From Candidatus Thalassospirochaeta sargassi (GTDB lineage: Bacteria; Spirochaetota; Spirochaetia; UBA9216), in assembly GCA_028532855.1 (NCBI GenBank), contig JAQQAL010000035.1, positions 1 through 64,000 on the forward strand: 64,000 nt of DNA, written 5' to 3'. Positions within the stretch are counted from its first letter, which is position 1. Every line of letters starts with the position of its first letter. Shown here one piece after another: positions 57,109 through 64,000 of the stretch. The notes beneath the pieces are model-generated. The model saw nothing but the letters and a program-made list of their open reading frames with translations, made no database searches and was not told the origin of the DNA. A program made the translations under genes and the position numbers.

Positions 57109-58656
57109 ATGAAAGAACACGGGAAACAGTTTGACAGCAGGAGCTTTTTAATTCTGGTTAATGAAATCTACGGTCCTCTGGGAGCGTTCATCAATTTCGC
57201 AGTTTCCAATAAAGACAAACATGATATCATCAGCAACGATTTTCTAGGCAGGGCAAAGTTCGTCGCAACACGACTTGAAGAACTCCTGGACCATTACAAC
57301 GCAAAAAATAATCTGAAATGGAGACCTTTCAGAGATAATATTGCCACGATCAAGCGATTTACCGATATCTCTTACATAACCCTTCATTTGAAATCAACTT
57401 CACCCCAATACAGACTTTTAAGCGGGATTGACACCTTCCTGGCTGACACAGACAGGGTACTGAATCAGTTTTCTTCTTCTCTATATGAAATATTCGACAA
57501 ACTGACTGAGAGCGCAGTGTCGCTCGGCATTGAACAGCAGGAGGCAAAGGACAGCACACTATGCCCCAACTGCGACATCCCGAACGGGCGGCTTGATGCA
57601 GATCTTACAAAAACCAGGATCGATAATCCCGAACAGGTAATTGTTAATCTTGCGACCTCTTATCTGAACCTTGCAAGTGAATCTGTTCTGTTAAAAAAGA
57701 TAACCAGCATTCAAAGTAATGATCATAAGGTGCTTGTTCCCGAGGTTATTAATGAAAACTCAATCAGAACGCTTGAAAGTAAATTCCACAATCTGCAAAG
57801 TCTTTACGATACCTACATATCAAATACTGACATCGAGGATACAGATAAGGACCTGAAGCTGATACGCGGACATGCATCCATTGTTTATCACCTTCTTGAA
57901 GCTTCAACCAGCATCATTCATTATTATGAACGACACATGATGCATATTCCCGAGCAGGCCAGAGCAAATACCTGCATTCCGATTAAAACAGGCGAGATTC
58001 TCAATATCCTGGTAGATTATTACCTCAACTATGCCCAGCAGTTTCTGACAGCAGGAAAAACCCTCTGTAAGAAAGTGATCAAACGCTATGCTGAAGAGGG
58101 AACCATAAATGTAAGCGTTCCCATCTATCGGGGATTTCATGTCAGACCGTCCACCCTTGTAGCCAAAATAATCCAACACTACGGCAGTGAGGTTTATATC
58201 ATCCTGGGAAATTCAAAATTTGATGCATCAAGCCCGATGAATCTGTTCAGGGTAAATGAAGAAATCAATGCTGTTAAGCGGCGTAACCTGGCCAGAAATA
58301 TCAGTAATCTTAAAGCAGTTGCGGAAAACAGCAGTATAGAGGATTTTGAAAAGGGGCTTAAAGAGATTTTTCATGAGCTTCTTGAGGAGAACAAGATTAT
58401 AAACTATGCATCTGATTTTACCCTGCCCGAGATTAAGTCAATTTCTGAAGAAAGCCTCGGTGAGTATGCAAACAGGGCTATTGCCAGCCTTCTAGCCCAG
58501 GGCAAGATAGACCTTAGAACCGACCTGACGGTTACCTTCGTCGGCGATAAAAGGGTTCTGGCGGATTTAGAAGTTCTGGCATCCTGCGGATATGGTGAAG
58601 ACAGCTACGGCAACAACATTGTTCTGCCTGAAGAACTGTCCTATCTTAGAAGATAA
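57109..58656 (+). CDS. Large protein with embedded HPr (PTS phosphocarrier) domain
   Basis: 515 residues. From about 328 a block reads I-N-V-S-V-P-I-Y-R-G-F-H-V-R-P-S-T-L-V-A-K-I-I, matching HPr with active-site histidine H344 and the conserved R-P. The rest of that domain (V-Y-I-I-L-G-N-S-K-F-D-A-S-S-P-M-N-L) also fits HPr, including the region of the regulatory serine. The N-terminal 320 residues are mainly helical and unrecognised, and a C-terminal 90 residues follow the HPr domain. No EI or EII genes lie nearby. It could be phosphorylated by EI and serve as a sensor of sugar-dependent phosphate flow rather than a transporter subunit. Confidence 0.75.
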   Translation: MKEHGKQFDSRSFLILVNEIYGPLGAFINFAVSNKDKHDIISNDFLGRAKFVATRLEELLDHYNAKNNLKWRPFRDNIATIKRFTDISYITLHLKSTSPQYRLLSGIDTFLADTDRVLNQFSSSLYEIFDKLTESAVSLGIEQQEAKDSTLCPNCDIPNGRLDADLTKTRIDNPEQVIVNLATSYLNLASESVLLKKITSIQSNDHKVLVPEVINENSIRTLESKFHNLQSLYDTYISNTDIEDTDKDLKLIRGHASIVYHLLEASTSIIHYYERHMMHIPEQARANTCIPIKTGEILNILVDYYLNYAQQFLTAGKTLCKKVIKRYAEEGTINVSVPIYRGFHVRPSTLVAKIIQHYGSEVYIILGNSKFDASSPMNLFRVNEEINAVKRRNLARNISNLKAVAENSSIEDFEKGLKEIFHELLEENKIINYASDFTLPEIKSISEESLGEYANRAIASLLAQGKIDLRTDLTVTFVGDKRVLADLEVLASCGYGEDSYGNNIVLPEELSYLRR

Positions 58657-58724
58657 TTAGATTTTTTTCCTGTTTTCAGAATTCTCATTTGATGATACAT
58701 TAGTCTCGTTTCTAAGGAGATTTC

Positions 58725-59651
58725 ATGGTTTTTTTTATTGCAGGAATAATTATTGCGGCTTTATTCATCCTGGGCTTTAAATTCTACAGGATCTCACTTC
58801 ACCCGCACAGACATGATCACGAAGAAAGCTTCAATTACGAATTGGAACATGAATCCATTAAACAAAAATACTATGACGTTCTTGAAAAGGAAGAGTTCAC
58901 CGCAGATTCAGATTTCGGATACAAAATCAACGGGCTTTGGTTTCCAAACCGAGACACCAACGGCTACGAATCAAAGAGATCCGTAATCATCGTTCACGGA
59001 TACAGTGTTAACATGTTCACCTCACTGAGGTTCCTTAAACTATTCCTTGATAAGGGCTTTAATGTTCTCATTTACGACCAGCGCTTCCATGGTAAAAGCG
59101 GAGGGAAGAACTGTTCTATGGGATATTATGAAAAATATGATCTGCGGACCCTGGTTACCCGTGTCCTTGATAGAACAGGGTTTAATTCAACAGTCGGCAT
59201 CCACGGTTCTTCAATGGGGGCCGCAACCGCTGTAATGCATGCAGCCATTGACGATAGAATTTCCTTCACCGTCGCCGACTGCCCCTATGACGATCTGAAC
59301 CGGGAATTCGCTCACCGGCTCAAGAAGGATTATAAGCTGCCGGTTTTTCCGCTGATGTATATTTCAAGTCTGATAACGAGGTTGAGTATGGGATTCTTCT
59401 TCAATACAGTATCTCCGCTTAAAGATGTTGATTATATAAAAACTCCTATCCTATTTATCCACGGTGAGCAGGACGATTATGTCCCGCCTTCGTGCAGTAT
59501 CCGTATGTATGAGAAGGTCCGAGGAAAAAAGGGGCTTTATCTGGCAAAGAACGCAGGTCATGGTGAGTCAATCTTTGTGAACCGGGATGCCTACGAAAAG
59601 GTAGTTTACAGGTTCATTGACAATCTTGAACCGGTAAAACAACAGGATTGA
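58725..59651 (+). CDS. Membrane-anchored alpha/beta hydrolase
   Basis: 308 residues. One N-terminal membrane helix (about 2-20) precedes a hydrolase domain of the BAAT/peptidase S9-like group: V-I-I-V-H-G-Y-S-V-N, D-Q-R-F-H-G-K-S-G-G, the nucleophile elbow G-I-H-G-S-S-M-G-A-A, the aspartate in H-G-E-Q-D-D-Y-V-P and the histidine in A-G-H-G-E-S. It is probably an esterase or peptidase on the inner membrane surface. AAGGAGA gives a normal ribosome site. It follows the HPr-domain gene by 68 bases and may be transcribed with it. Confidence 0.82.
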   Translation: MVFFIAGIIIAALFILGFKFYRISLHPHRHDHEESFNYELEHESIKQKYYDVLEKEEFTADSDFGYKINGLWFPNRDTNGYESKRSVIIVHGYSVNMFTSLRFLKLFLDKGFNVLIYDQRFHGKSGGKNCSMGYYEKYDLRTLVTRVLDRTGFNSTVGIHGSSMGAATAVMHAAIDDRISFTVADCPYDDLNREFAHRLKKDYKLPVFPLMYISSLITRLSMGFFFNTVSPLKDVDYIKTPILFIHGEQDDYVPPSCSIRMYEKVRGKKGLYLAKNAGHGESIFVNRDAYEKVVYRFIDNLEPVKQQD

Positions 59652-59703
59652 TATGCGCAGCTAATTTTATTAGACAACACTCGATTATTTTGTCGTTTCA
59701 GTG

Positions 59704-59709
59704 TATAAT
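59704..59709 (+). promoter_or_regulatory. -10 box of the radical SAM gene
   Basis: A perfect TATAAT lies five bases before the ATG, and no ribosome site is present. No clear -35 box is seen at 17 or 18 bases. Confidence 0.45.
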
Positions 59710-59714
59710 CAGGT

Positions 59715-60656
59715 ATGGAAGATAAAATATTCGGACCGGTTCCCTCGCGTCGCCTCGGCCGAAGCATCGGAATAAACAACATTCCCCCCAAAATATGCTC
59801 TTACTCCTGCAGCTACTGTCAGATAGGCTTTTCAAAAAGAATGTCGACGGCACCTGAAAACTTTTATAATCCTGAAGAACTGGCAGCCGCAGCAGCAGCC
59901 AGGCTTGAACAGCTTCCTGCATCAGGTGATGCAATCGATTACCTCACCATTGTACCAGACGGAGAGCCCACCCTCGACGCTAATATTGGAAAACTGCTTA
60001 AATTCCTTAAAATTACAGGCATTAAAACAGCGGTTATTACAAACGCAACAATGTTGTACCGCCCGGAGGTCAGGGAGGCACTGAGTGCCGCAGACTGGGT
60101 ATCAGTAAAGGTGGATACAGTTGATGAAGGCATCTGGCGACAGATTGACAGACCGCACAGATCACTTGATTTCCAACAGCATCTTGAAGGAAGCCTGAAA
60201 TTTGCAGATGAATACAGCGGAAAACTTGTGACTGAGACGATGCTGGTTAAAAACATAAATGATTCAGAAAAAAATCTTGAGGCAAATGCGGACTTTATAA
60301 AACAATTGAACCCTGAAGAATGCTATCTAAGTATTCCTACCAGGCCCCCTGCTGATTCGTCAGTTAAAGCATCCACGGAGGCCGCAGTAAACAGGGCATA
60401 CCAGATATACCAATCAAAAACACTGCCGGCGGAGTATCTAATCGGCTATGAAGGCAATGAATTTGCCGCAACCGGAAACTCAGAGGAAGATATACTAAGC
60501 ATCACCTCGGTGCATCCAATGCGCGAGGATGCTGTTCGCGAACTGTTGGAGAATAATAACACCGCTTTCGATCTGGTTAATGAGATGATGGAAGCAGGCA
60601 GGCTTATCCGCAGTGAATACCGGGGAGAGCATTATTACTTGAGAAGCTTTCGCTGA
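59715..60656 (+). CDS. Radical SAM protein
   Basis: 313 residues. The [4Fe-4S] cluster motif is C28-x3-C32-x2-C35 in I-C-S-Y-S-C-S-Y-C-Q-I-G, and the strand after it carries the glycine-rich D-G-E-P-T-L-D-A SAM site. The start G-P-V-P-S-R-R-L-G-R-S-I-G-I-N and the overall length match a radical SAM group found in many anaerobes with no assigned reaction. A C-terminal winged-helix-like region (about 250-310, with V-H-P-M-R-E-D-A) is present. No substrate can be inferred from the neighbours. Confidence 0.85.
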   Translation: MEDKIFGPVPSRRLGRSIGINNIPPKICSYSCSYCQIGFSKRMSTAPENFYNPEELAAAAAARLEQLPASGDAIDYLTIVPDGEPTLDANIGKLLKFLKITGIKTAVITNATMLYRPEVREALSAADWVSVKVDTVDEGIWRQIDRPHRSLDFQQHLEGSLKFADEYSGKLVTETMLVKNINDSEKNLEANADFIKQLNPEECYLSIPTRPPADSSVKASTEAAVNRAYQIYQSKTLPAEYLIGYEGNEFAATGNSEEDILSITSVHPMREDAVRELLENNNTAFDLVNEMMEAGRLIRSEYRGEHYYLRSFR

Positions 60657-60687
60657 TTTAGCCATGGGTAATTCTATCAGCGCTTCT
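60642..60687. terminator. Bidirectional terminator-like hairpin
   Basis: CGCTGAT (60651-60657) and ATCAGCG (60676-60682) form a 7-bp stem. It is extended by AGAAG (60642-60646)/CTTCT (60683-60687) across a four-base bulge. It overlaps the radical SAM stop and ends at the stop of the opposite gene. Confidence 0.6.
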
Positions 60688-62145
60688 TTATTGCCGGTTC
60701 AGTGCCTGCTCAGTACTTTTTATGAGGGATTGAAATACTGCTTCATCTGGAAACTTATCTGCGGCCTGCAGGGCCAGCGCATTAGCCTCACTGATCCGCC
60801 CTGCATTGAACGCCCTTACAGCGGCATTGTAGAGTTCAGCCTTCCAGTTGGATAGATATACCCCCTGGGCCTTCATCAGTTGAGGCAGGCGGCCCATCTC
60901 AGCTATAGCAGCTGAAACTGCATTATAGGCCGCTTCCCAGCCCTCTGTGCCTGCAATCCCGTTTATTCCACCCAGGCGCCAGTCAAGCTCCACCTCCAGA
61001 ATCCTTTCCTCAGCTACTGCCCCGCCCAACCTGACATCACGCAGCACAGCCTTGAAATCTTCTTCCGATCCGCCAGCCTTAACCGCATCAAGAGCATCCA
61101 ATAATTCAGTGTCTGACACCATCAGCTCCATCGCCAGGACAGCCTGCTGCGTAAGCCGGGGTTTGAATTCATCAAGCCGCATCCGGGCTTCTTCAGTCCG
61201 GCCGCTTCTAATCAGTTTCACGAGCATATTATTAACAACACCATTTATAAACTCGTCCCATTTTTCATGAGGGCCATAGGCGGAAATCCCCATCTCAGCC
61301 CAGGCCAGGGCATCTTCTTCCAGCCCGGCCCTTGAAAGCATAGTCCCATAATTAAGCATTCGAATAATCAGGTCTTCAAACTCTGTTCCCGGGCCGCCGC
61401 CAAGCAGCACCCACCGGTCAACCGCTGGCCCCACTGCTGCAGCGTAATCACCCACATCTTCAGCATCAGCTATCCTGTTCTGAAGGATAAGAGCAAACAG
61501 ATTTACCAGCTTAATGGTAGAGCGATCTCTGTAGTTTGCCGGTGGAACGTAGGAAAAACCAGTCGTCTTCCCAAAGCGATCCTGAAACTCCACCTTCTTC
61601 CCGGGATCAAAACCGTAGGCGTTGGTAGTCTCTACGTCTATATCTCTATCGTCTATACTTACCAGGCAGAAAGCATGATCAACAGTATTTACCCCGGAGA
61701 CATCAAGGCCGACAGCGGTACCCAGAATTGCATATAATACAGACGAAGACACACAGTTGAAGCTGCCGGAAGACAGCAGAGTCTTCAAACTCGATTGCTT
61801 AACATGATAGGTACGCAGAAGATTATTATGCATGAAATTAAGCACAGCTTCCCCCTTCTGCAGATCATTCATTGAGGAAGTAACAGAATAGAGTTCTTTT
61901 ATAACAGGAACAAAATCATCCGCGGCTTTTTCAGCATCCCCGTCGCCGCCGGCCCAGTAAGCCAGGTCAAACAGAGACCGCCAATAGGAAGGATTGAGGT
62001 TTTCAGCAAAGTATTCAGCCTTTGGATCGGCTTCAAGCCGCGGCTGCGCAGCAGGGTTCTGCGCAAAAACAATTTCGTTAAATCCTGCTATAAACAACAG
62101 AAATATTAAAAACATCGCCTGAATAAGGATAAGCCTTGTGTTCAT
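60688..62145 (-). CDS. Exported transglutaminase-like/TPR protein
   Basis: About 485 residues when started at ATG 62145, which begins a signal peptide (R-L-I-L-I-Q-A-M-F-L-I-F-L-L-F-I-A-G). A transglutaminase-like core has the cysteine in S-F-N-C-V-S-S-S-V-L (131), the histidine in V-D-H-A-F-C-L-V (157) and an acidic residue in I-D-V-E-T-T (170-172). The remaining 280 residues are helical repeats of TPR type, with W-A-E-M-G-I-S-A-Y-G and A-L-Q-A-A-D-K-F-P-D. Such proteins act as peptidases or scaffold proteins in the cell envelope. A longer reading to 62229 is possible but lacks a ribosome site. Confidence 0.75.
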   Translation of the reverse strand: MNTRLILIQAMFLIFLLFIAGFNEIVFAQNPAAQPRLEADPKAEYFAENLNPSYWRSLFDLAYWAGGDGDAEKAADDFVPVIKELYSVTSSMNDLQKGEAVLNFMHNNLLRTYHVKQSSLKTLLSSGSFNCVSSSVLYAILGTAVGLDVSGVNTVDHAFCLVSIDDRDIDVETTNAYGFDPGKKVEFQDRFGKTTGFSYVPPANYRDRSTIKLVNLFALILQNRIADAEDVGDYAAAVGPAVDRWVLLGGGPGTEFEDLIIRMLNYGTMLSRAGLEEDALAWAEMGISAYGPHEKWDEFINGVVNNMLVKLIRSGRTEEARMRLDEFKPRLTQQAVLAMELMVSDTELLDALDAVKAGGSEEDFKAVLRDVRLGGAVAEERILEVELDWRLGGINGIAGTEGWEAAYNAVSAAIAEMGRLPQLMKAQGVYLSNWKAELYNAAVRAFNAGRISEANALALQAADKFPDEAVFQSLIKSTEQALNRQ

Positions 62146-62274
62146 ATTAATATAATATCCAAAAAGCTGCATTTCGGCGAGATAATTTCCGAAAAGACAG
62201 CAGGCTGTGATAAATATCACATTCATCAAGCCTACAATTATATATGTTTAGCCATCAAACACAACGGAGATTAA

Positions 62275-62751
62275 ATGACCGTAATTCTTATGATCTTAAC
62301 AGCCGCCGGTTTTCTTATTTTTTCAGTGATAAAGAGCAGGAAAAAGACAAAAGAAGGCGCTAAAATGGCCGGCAAAATGCTGCTTAACACTTTCATAGAG
62401 GTAGCCGGAATAATGGCGATTGTAGGCTTGGTACTTGCAGCCCTCCCCCCCGAACTGATCCAGAAGCTGCTTGGCAATGCAAATACAGCACTAAGCACCA
62501 TATCAGGCGCAATCATCGGAACAGTTACTATAATGCCAGCGATAATTGCCTTTCCGCTTGCCAAGTCACTCTATATAAGCGGTGCACACCTGACAGCAGT
62601 TGCCCCCTTCCTGACAACTCTCACGATGGCAGGACTTGCCACAATGCCGGTAGAGGTTGAACACTTCGGAAAACGATTCACCATCGTTAGAAACGGCCTC
62701 AGTTTTGTGGCAGCATTGGCTATTGCGTTCATGATGGGAGTTTTCCTATGA
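62275..62751 (+). CDS. Permease half protein (ArsP/DUF318-like), first of two
   Basis: 158 residues with four membrane segments and a lysine-rich loop (R-K-K-T-K-E-G-A-K). The block A-I-I-G-T-V-T-I-M-P-A-I-I-A-F-P-L-A recalls the internal repeat of ArsP/DUF318 permeases. A GGAG site precedes the ATG. Its stop overlaps the start of the next gene by four bases, and the two together have about the length of one full permease, so they probably assemble into one transporter. Substrates in this family include organoarsenicals and unknown metabolites. Confidence 0.7.
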   Translation: MTVILMILTAAGFLIFSVIKSRKKTKEGAKMAGKMLLNTFIEVAGIMAIVGLVLAALPPELIQKLLGNANTALSTISGAIIGTVTIMPAIIAFPLAKSLYISGAHLTAVAPFLTTLTMAGLATMPVEVEHFGKRFTIVRNGLSFVAALAIAFMMGVFL

Positions 62752-63416
62752 GCTGCACGTTTAAAAAATTCAAATTCATTATTGCGGCAATAATCCTCTA
62801 TACAATAGTTTTTTTCCTGCGTAACGATATATTTACCGCCGCATTAAGTTTCACCGGGGATTTTATAATTGAAATGCTGCAGGTGCTTCCCCCGGTGCTG
62901 ATCATCACGGCGATGATGAGCGTCTGGGTTCCGGCTGAAACTATCAAAAAGGGACTGGGTTCTGCATCCGGTTTTAAAGGAAAGATAATTTCACTGCTTA
63001 TAGGCTCTGTTTCAGCAGGCCCCATATACGCGGCTTTTCCGGCGACTCTTATGCTGTATAAAAAGGGAGCAAGTATTTCAAACCTTGTGATTATTCTCAG
63101 TTCGTGGGCTGTAATCAAGGTTCCCATGCTCTTAGTAGAGACAAAGTTCCTGGGCTTCAAGTTTACGATAATCCGACTGCTGTTCACAATCCCTGCAATT
63201 CTGCTGATGAGTATGGCAACTGAAAAACTTGTTTCACGTAAAATGATTATTAACCGTGATGATAAAGAGAATGAGAAGATCACTCTCCCTGAGATGAACT
63301 GCGGTGCATGCGGCTGCAAAAACTGCGCTGAATTCAGAAGAGCTGTTATTGATATGGAGAGAAAAATAGAAGAGTGCGCCTTCCTTAATATATCAGCAGA
63401 AACAGACCCCGCATGA
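62748..63416 (+). CDS. Permease half protein with C-terminal Fe-S cluster motif
   Basis: 222 residues with five to six membrane segments followed by a soluble tail. The middle G-S-V-S-A-G-P-I-Y-A-A-F-P-A-T-L-M-L is the counterpart of the repeat block in the upstream protein. The C-terminal tail has M-N-C-G-A-C-G-C-K-N-C-A-E-F and a later E-E-C-A, the cysteine layout of a 4Fe-4S domain as in Fe4S-type sensors. An iron-sulfur motif on a permease is rare and points to redox control of transport. It overlaps the first half gene and the following Crp/Fnr gene by four bases each, so all three are co-transcribed. Confidence 0.75.
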   Translation: MSCTFKKFKFIIAAIILYTIVFFLRNDIFTAALSFTGDFIIEMLQVLPPVLIITAMMSVWVPAETIKKGLGSASGFKGKIISLLIGSVSAGPIYAAFPATLMLYKKGASISNLVIILSSWAVIKVPMLLVETKFLGFKFTIIRLLFTIPAILLMSMATEKLVSRKMIINRDDKENEKITLPEMNCGACGCKNCAEFRRAVIDMERKIEECAFLNISAETDPA

Positions 63417-64000
63417 ATAAAAAGGGGGCGGGTCGTAAAATCGCCGAACCCGTGTTACAATCTGCCGTGGGAAATAATATTTTTAGAAACGGCAGAATAA
63501 TCGAACTCACAGAGGGCGAAGTACTGCACAATGAACACGAGAGCTGCAAGGCACTCGGAAGAGTAGAAAGCGGCAGACTAAGACTGACCCGCCAATTATC
63601 CTCCGGCCGTGAAATAATACTCAAAGAATTCAGTCCCGGAGAAATTTTCGCCGAGCTGATAGTTTTTACCGGAGCGCAATATCCCGGATGGCTGATAGCA
63701 ACGGAGAAGACAACTGTATTAGAGGTTGAACGCAAAAGGGTAATAGAACATCTTAAAGACCATGATTCACTGCTCGAGTTTATCACAGGGATTTCCGCCA
63801 AACTGAATAATCTTACCAGCAAAATAGAAATAATGTCGTTTAAAACAGTGCAGCAGAAAATTGCCTATTGTATTCTGATGAACGGAAGCCTCCCACTTCC
63901 TTCAGTGACCCGAACGGCAGACTACCTTGGCTGCAGCAGGGAGGCTCTCTCAAGAGCCATTTCCGAACTTGAGCATTCAGGCGCAATCACCAGAGCATCC
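63413..64000 (+). CDS. Crp/Fnr family regulator, cut by the right window edge
   Basis: 196 residues are visible and the frame is still open at the end. The cyclic nucleotide-binding-like domain includes S-G-R-E-I-I-L-K-E-F-S-P-G-E-I-F-A-E, and a C-terminal winged helix begins near residue 145 with the recognition helix L-G-C-S-R-E-A-L-S-R-A-I-S. The N-terminal cysteine cluster of true Fnr is absent. The ATG overlaps the permease stop (ATGA). It probably controls the permease pair, perhaps in response to a redox or nitrosative signal, as in the many Crp/Fnr proteins next to hybrid-cluster genes. Confidence 0.82.
   Translation, partial: MNKKGAGRKIAEPVLQSAVGNNIFRNGRIIELTEGEVLHNEHESCKALGRVESGRLRLTRQLSSGREIILKEFSPGEIFAELIVFTGAQYPGWLIATEKTTVLEVERKRVIEHLKDHDSLLEFITGISAKLNNLTSKIEIMSFKTVQQKIAYCILMNGSLPLPSVTRTADYLGCSREALSRAISELEHSGAITRAS

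Noticed and set aside
1-64000. CRISPR arrays, insertion sequences, prophage genes, tRNA or rRNA genes.
   Set aside because: No regularly spaced repeats, transposase or integrase reading frames, phage structural genes or recognisable tRNA/rRNA segments were found by eye. A tRNA search program would settle the tRNA question.

Overview
The window is ordinary chromosomal DNA at about 45 % G+C with densely packed genes on both strands. I see no rRNA, tRNA, insertion sequence, prophage or CRISPR array. The protein style suggests a free-living, anaerobic or fermentative spirochete. The clues are an export signal ending in A-A-G-E-Q on the sugar-binding protein, a DUF4015 glycosidase, a transglutaminase/TPR lipobox-less exported protein, several small lipoproteins, [FeFe]-hydrogenase genes and a FocA channel. 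This assignment is inference from sequence style; no 16S or ribosomal marker lies in the window.

Layout. 0-5.4 kb: hflK-hflC membrane protease regulators, a DeaD-type RNA helicase, a SIMPL (DUF541) exported protein and a GNAT acetyltransferase. 5.4-16.9 kb: queD co-transcribed with a large D12-class adenine methyltransferase, then cell wall genes (murE, ddl), an AI-2E family transporter, a nitroreductase, an M28-like membrane protein, dinB and a PAS histidine kinase. 16.9-21.5 kb: a DUF4015 glycosidase facing a compact operon of a HisI homologue, a HisG homologue and an FAD oxidoreductase, with no other histidine gene nearby. 21.5-28.7 kb: an LRR protein, an IclR regulator divergent from a KDG-type sugar kinase, a lipase-like hydrolase, a thioredoxin lipoprotein divergent from a methyltransferase, and a TetR/CmpB/HD operon.

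28.7-41.6 kb: a sugar uptake and catabolism region. It holds two paralogous IclR regulators, a ribose-type ABC transporter (binding protein, ATPase, two permeases), two FGGY kinases, a TIM-barrel epimerase, a DeoC-type aldolase and a GntR/UTRA regulator. Imported sugar is probably phosphorylated by the FGGY kinases and then isomerised and cleaved, but the substrate cannot be read from the sequence. 41.7-46.6 kb: a five-gene [FeFe]-hydrogenase operon. It combines a putative sensory hydrogenase with a PAS domain, a SpoIIE-type phosphatase, two small thioredoxin-like ferredoxins and a catalytic hydrogenase, and resembles hfs-type operons. 46.6-64 kb: a DUF4139 protein, a lipoprotein, focA, an ECF sigma factor with a small membrane protein and a MotA-like protein, DUF72, rhlE, an Aat-fold protein with altered catalytic positions, a TlpA-like protein, a protein with a built-in HPr domain, a hydrolase, a radical SAM protein, a transglutaminase-like protein, and a two-gene permease followed by a Crp/Fnr regulator cut by the window end.

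A recurring feature is that many genes have no Shine-Dalgarno sequence. Instead a sigma70-type -10 box lies 5-10 bases before the start codon, usually with a -35 box 17-18 bases further up. This predicts leaderless or nearly leaderless mRNAs. The clearest case is the divergent pair at 26.2 kb, whose two promoters share overlapping -35 boxes. The most unusual gene group is the HisI/HisG-like/FAD oxidoreductase operon.
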